64,000 bases of DNA, taken from assembly GCF_047344985.1 (NCBI RefSeq), contig NZ_CP178861.1:1984001-2048000 (forward strand). Direction: 5' to 3'. The notes beneath the pieces are model-generated. The model ran no database searches, was not told the origin of the DNA, and saw only the letters and a list, made by a program, of their open reading frames with translations. Numbering within the stretch: the first letter of the stretch is position 1; the number at the start of each line of letters is the position of its first letter. This document shows, piece after piece, positions 62,961 to 64,000 of this stretch. This stretch comes from Bdellovibrio sp047344985 (lineage in GTDB: Bacteria; Bdellovibrionota; Bdellovibrionia; Bdellovibrionales; Bdellovibrionaceae). The position numbers and the translations under genes are program-made.

Positions 62961-63350
62961 TTACTTCGCACACTCAAACAAACGCACCAAGCGTGCACCG
63001 AAGTAAGTGTCCTTTTTCGTGAATTGCCAAGGTGGATACGGAAGGAAAACCGCTTCAGCACACTGACCTTTTTGCGCTACGGCCCACTGACGATCTTCTG
63101 AAGACGCCGTATAGATTTCGCCTGTTTTTTGATCTTTAATGCCAATTGCAAAAGAGAACACTTTTGAAGTGATATCTCCATCGCTACGTGCCATTAATGC
63201 CACAGGGATTTCAACACGCTCCACGCCTGTGATTTCACCCACGACGGTTTTAGAGAAAATAACACTGTAGTTCGCCAAAACGACCCAAGAAAGACCGACA
63301 ATGACGAGCAAAACCAAAACAAATTTTGTAAACTTCCAAATTGTTGCCAT
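62961..63350 (-). CDS. Single-span membrane protein, unknown function
   Basis: 129 residues with an N-terminal membrane segment (about 7-28) and a beta-rich periplasmic part with two Cys (GQCAE and FECAK). No family recognised. Lies 18 bases after the permease region on the same strand, so co-transcription is possible. Confidence 0.55.
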   Translation of the reverse strand: MATIWKFTKFVLVLLVIVGLSWVVLANYSVIFSKTVVGEITGVERVEIPVALMARSDGDITSKVFSFAIGIKDQKTGEIYTASSEDRQWAVAQKGQCAEAVFLPYPPWQFTKKDTYFGARLVRLFECAK

Positions 63351-63402
63351 AGAAATGGATTATCGGTTAGTTTGAAAGTCGTCAACAAAAAGGACCCCCA
63401 CC

Positions 63403-64000
63403 GTGTTTTCTAAACAAGAAAAAATTCTCCTTGGAATTCTCGCTACGATTCAGTTCAGCTCTATCGTGGATTTTATGATCATGATGCCGCTGGGACCTCA
63501 GTTGATGCGTATGTTTGCGATCACTCCTCATCAATTCGGACTCCTTGTGTCATCGTATACATTCAGCGCTTCGATCAGTGGCTTTTTAGCTTCCTTCTTT
63601 GTTGATAAGTTTGATCGTAAAACAAGCCTGCTCTTTTTCTTTTTCGGATTCGCCATCGGCACGATTGCGTGTGCTCTTTCCCCTAACTACGAACTTCTTT
63701 TAACAGCCCGTGGTTTGACGGGAATTTTCGGTGGAGTTTTAAGCTCTCTAGTTTTGTCGATCGTGAGTGATGCGATTTCTTATGAACGCCGTGGAAGTGC
63801 CATGGGAGTTATTATGACTTCCTTCTCGATGGCTTCCATCCTTGGCGTCCCCTTCAGTCTTTTTCTTGCCAATGAATTTTCGTGGCACGCACCGTTCACA
63901 TTCTTAGGCGTGCTTTCGTTGTTTTTGTGTTTTGTGATCTGGAAGTACGTTCCCGAAATGCGCGTTCACTTGCTGGAAAAGCGCGAGAAAGAACCTATTC
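63403..64000 (+). CDS. MFS transporter (3' partial)
   Basis: At least 199 residues from a GTG start with AGGA upstream; it runs off the right edge. Six membrane segments visible. The MFS signature appears as DKFDRKTSLLFFFFGFA after the second segment, and TARGLTGIFGGVLSSL resembles the drug-efflux (DHA1) group. Substrate unknown. Confidence 0.85.
   Translation, partial: MFSKQEKILLGILATIQFSSIVDFMIMMPLGPQLMRMFAITPHQFGLLVSSYTFSASISGFLASFFVDKFDRKTSLLFFFFGFAIGTIACALSPNYELLLTARGLTGIFGGVLSSLVLSIVSDAISYERRGSAMGVIMTSFSMASILGVPFSLFLANEFSWHAPFTFLGVLSLFLCFVIWKYVPEMRVHLLEKREKEPI

Overview
The window looks like part of a chromosome of a Bdellovibrio-type predatory bacterium (Bdellovibrionota). This is an inference from gene content: a phage-fibre-like protein with an S74 self-chaperone, many small secreted proteins without clear families, long cytoplasmic coiled-coil proteins, and several phosphorelay and PilZ signalling genes among a normal Gram-negative housekeeping set (LptD, HU, Lon, the rpsP-trmD-rplS operon). 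Genes are packed tightly, usually start with a good AGGAGG-like ribosome binding site, and many neighbours overlap by 1-20 bases. No prophage, insertion sequence, CRISPR array or rRNA operon is visible.

Layout. 1-3.8 kb: 3' part of a large fibre protein. 3.8-9.3 kb (minus): pyruvate kinase with an upstream coiled-coil gene, then envelope proteins (FecR-like, TPR and a secreted protein). 9.4-15.3 kb: HU, a GYF-domain/ChaN-like pair, a VKOR-DsbA fusion, a coiled-coil protein and a STAS protein. 15.3-18.4 kb: lptD, followed by a perfect 30-bp inverted repeat that includes its stop codon. 18.4-24.0 kb (minus): ffh-rpsP-khpA-rimM-trmD-SPOUT methylase-rplS-rnhB-yraN, a translation/secretion operon. 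24-31.6 kb: metallo-beta-lactamase-fold enzyme, YadGH-like ABC exporter, prfC, trhO, a membrane-anchored protein and a BON protein. 31.7-33.9 kb: initiator tRNA-fMet just upstream of metG. 33.9-37.7 kb: secreted Cys-rich protein, a terminase-small-subunit-like protein paired with a possible zincin, a flavodoxin and a DEDDh exonuclease. 37.7-47 kb: signalling block with GAF histidine kinase/response regulator, lon, a 55-residue small ORF, an NtrC-type regulator, an sRNA candidate, an Hpt protein and a CHASE hybrid kinase. 47-57.4 kb: PilZ protein, nitroreductase, AI-2E-family permease, fumarase, OPA transporter, LTA-synthase-like phosphotransferase, tandem universal stress protein and a Cys-rich LuxR-type regulator. 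58-64 kb: TetR regulator with a fluoride-type CLC antiporter and nitronate monooxygenase, then small membrane proteins, DUF1634/TauE and the start of an MFS transporter.

Themes. Several convergent gene pairs end in a perfect inverted repeat that contains one or both stop codons and probably acts as a two-way terminator. The CHASE hybrid kinase, Hpt protein and sigma-54 activator form a likely complete phosphorelay. The most unusual items are the fibre protein, the terminase-like/zincin pair, the likely ATC start of the GAF kinase, the 122-bp rnhB/yraN coding overlap, the sRNA candidate at 43.8 kb and the small secreted ORF behind lon.
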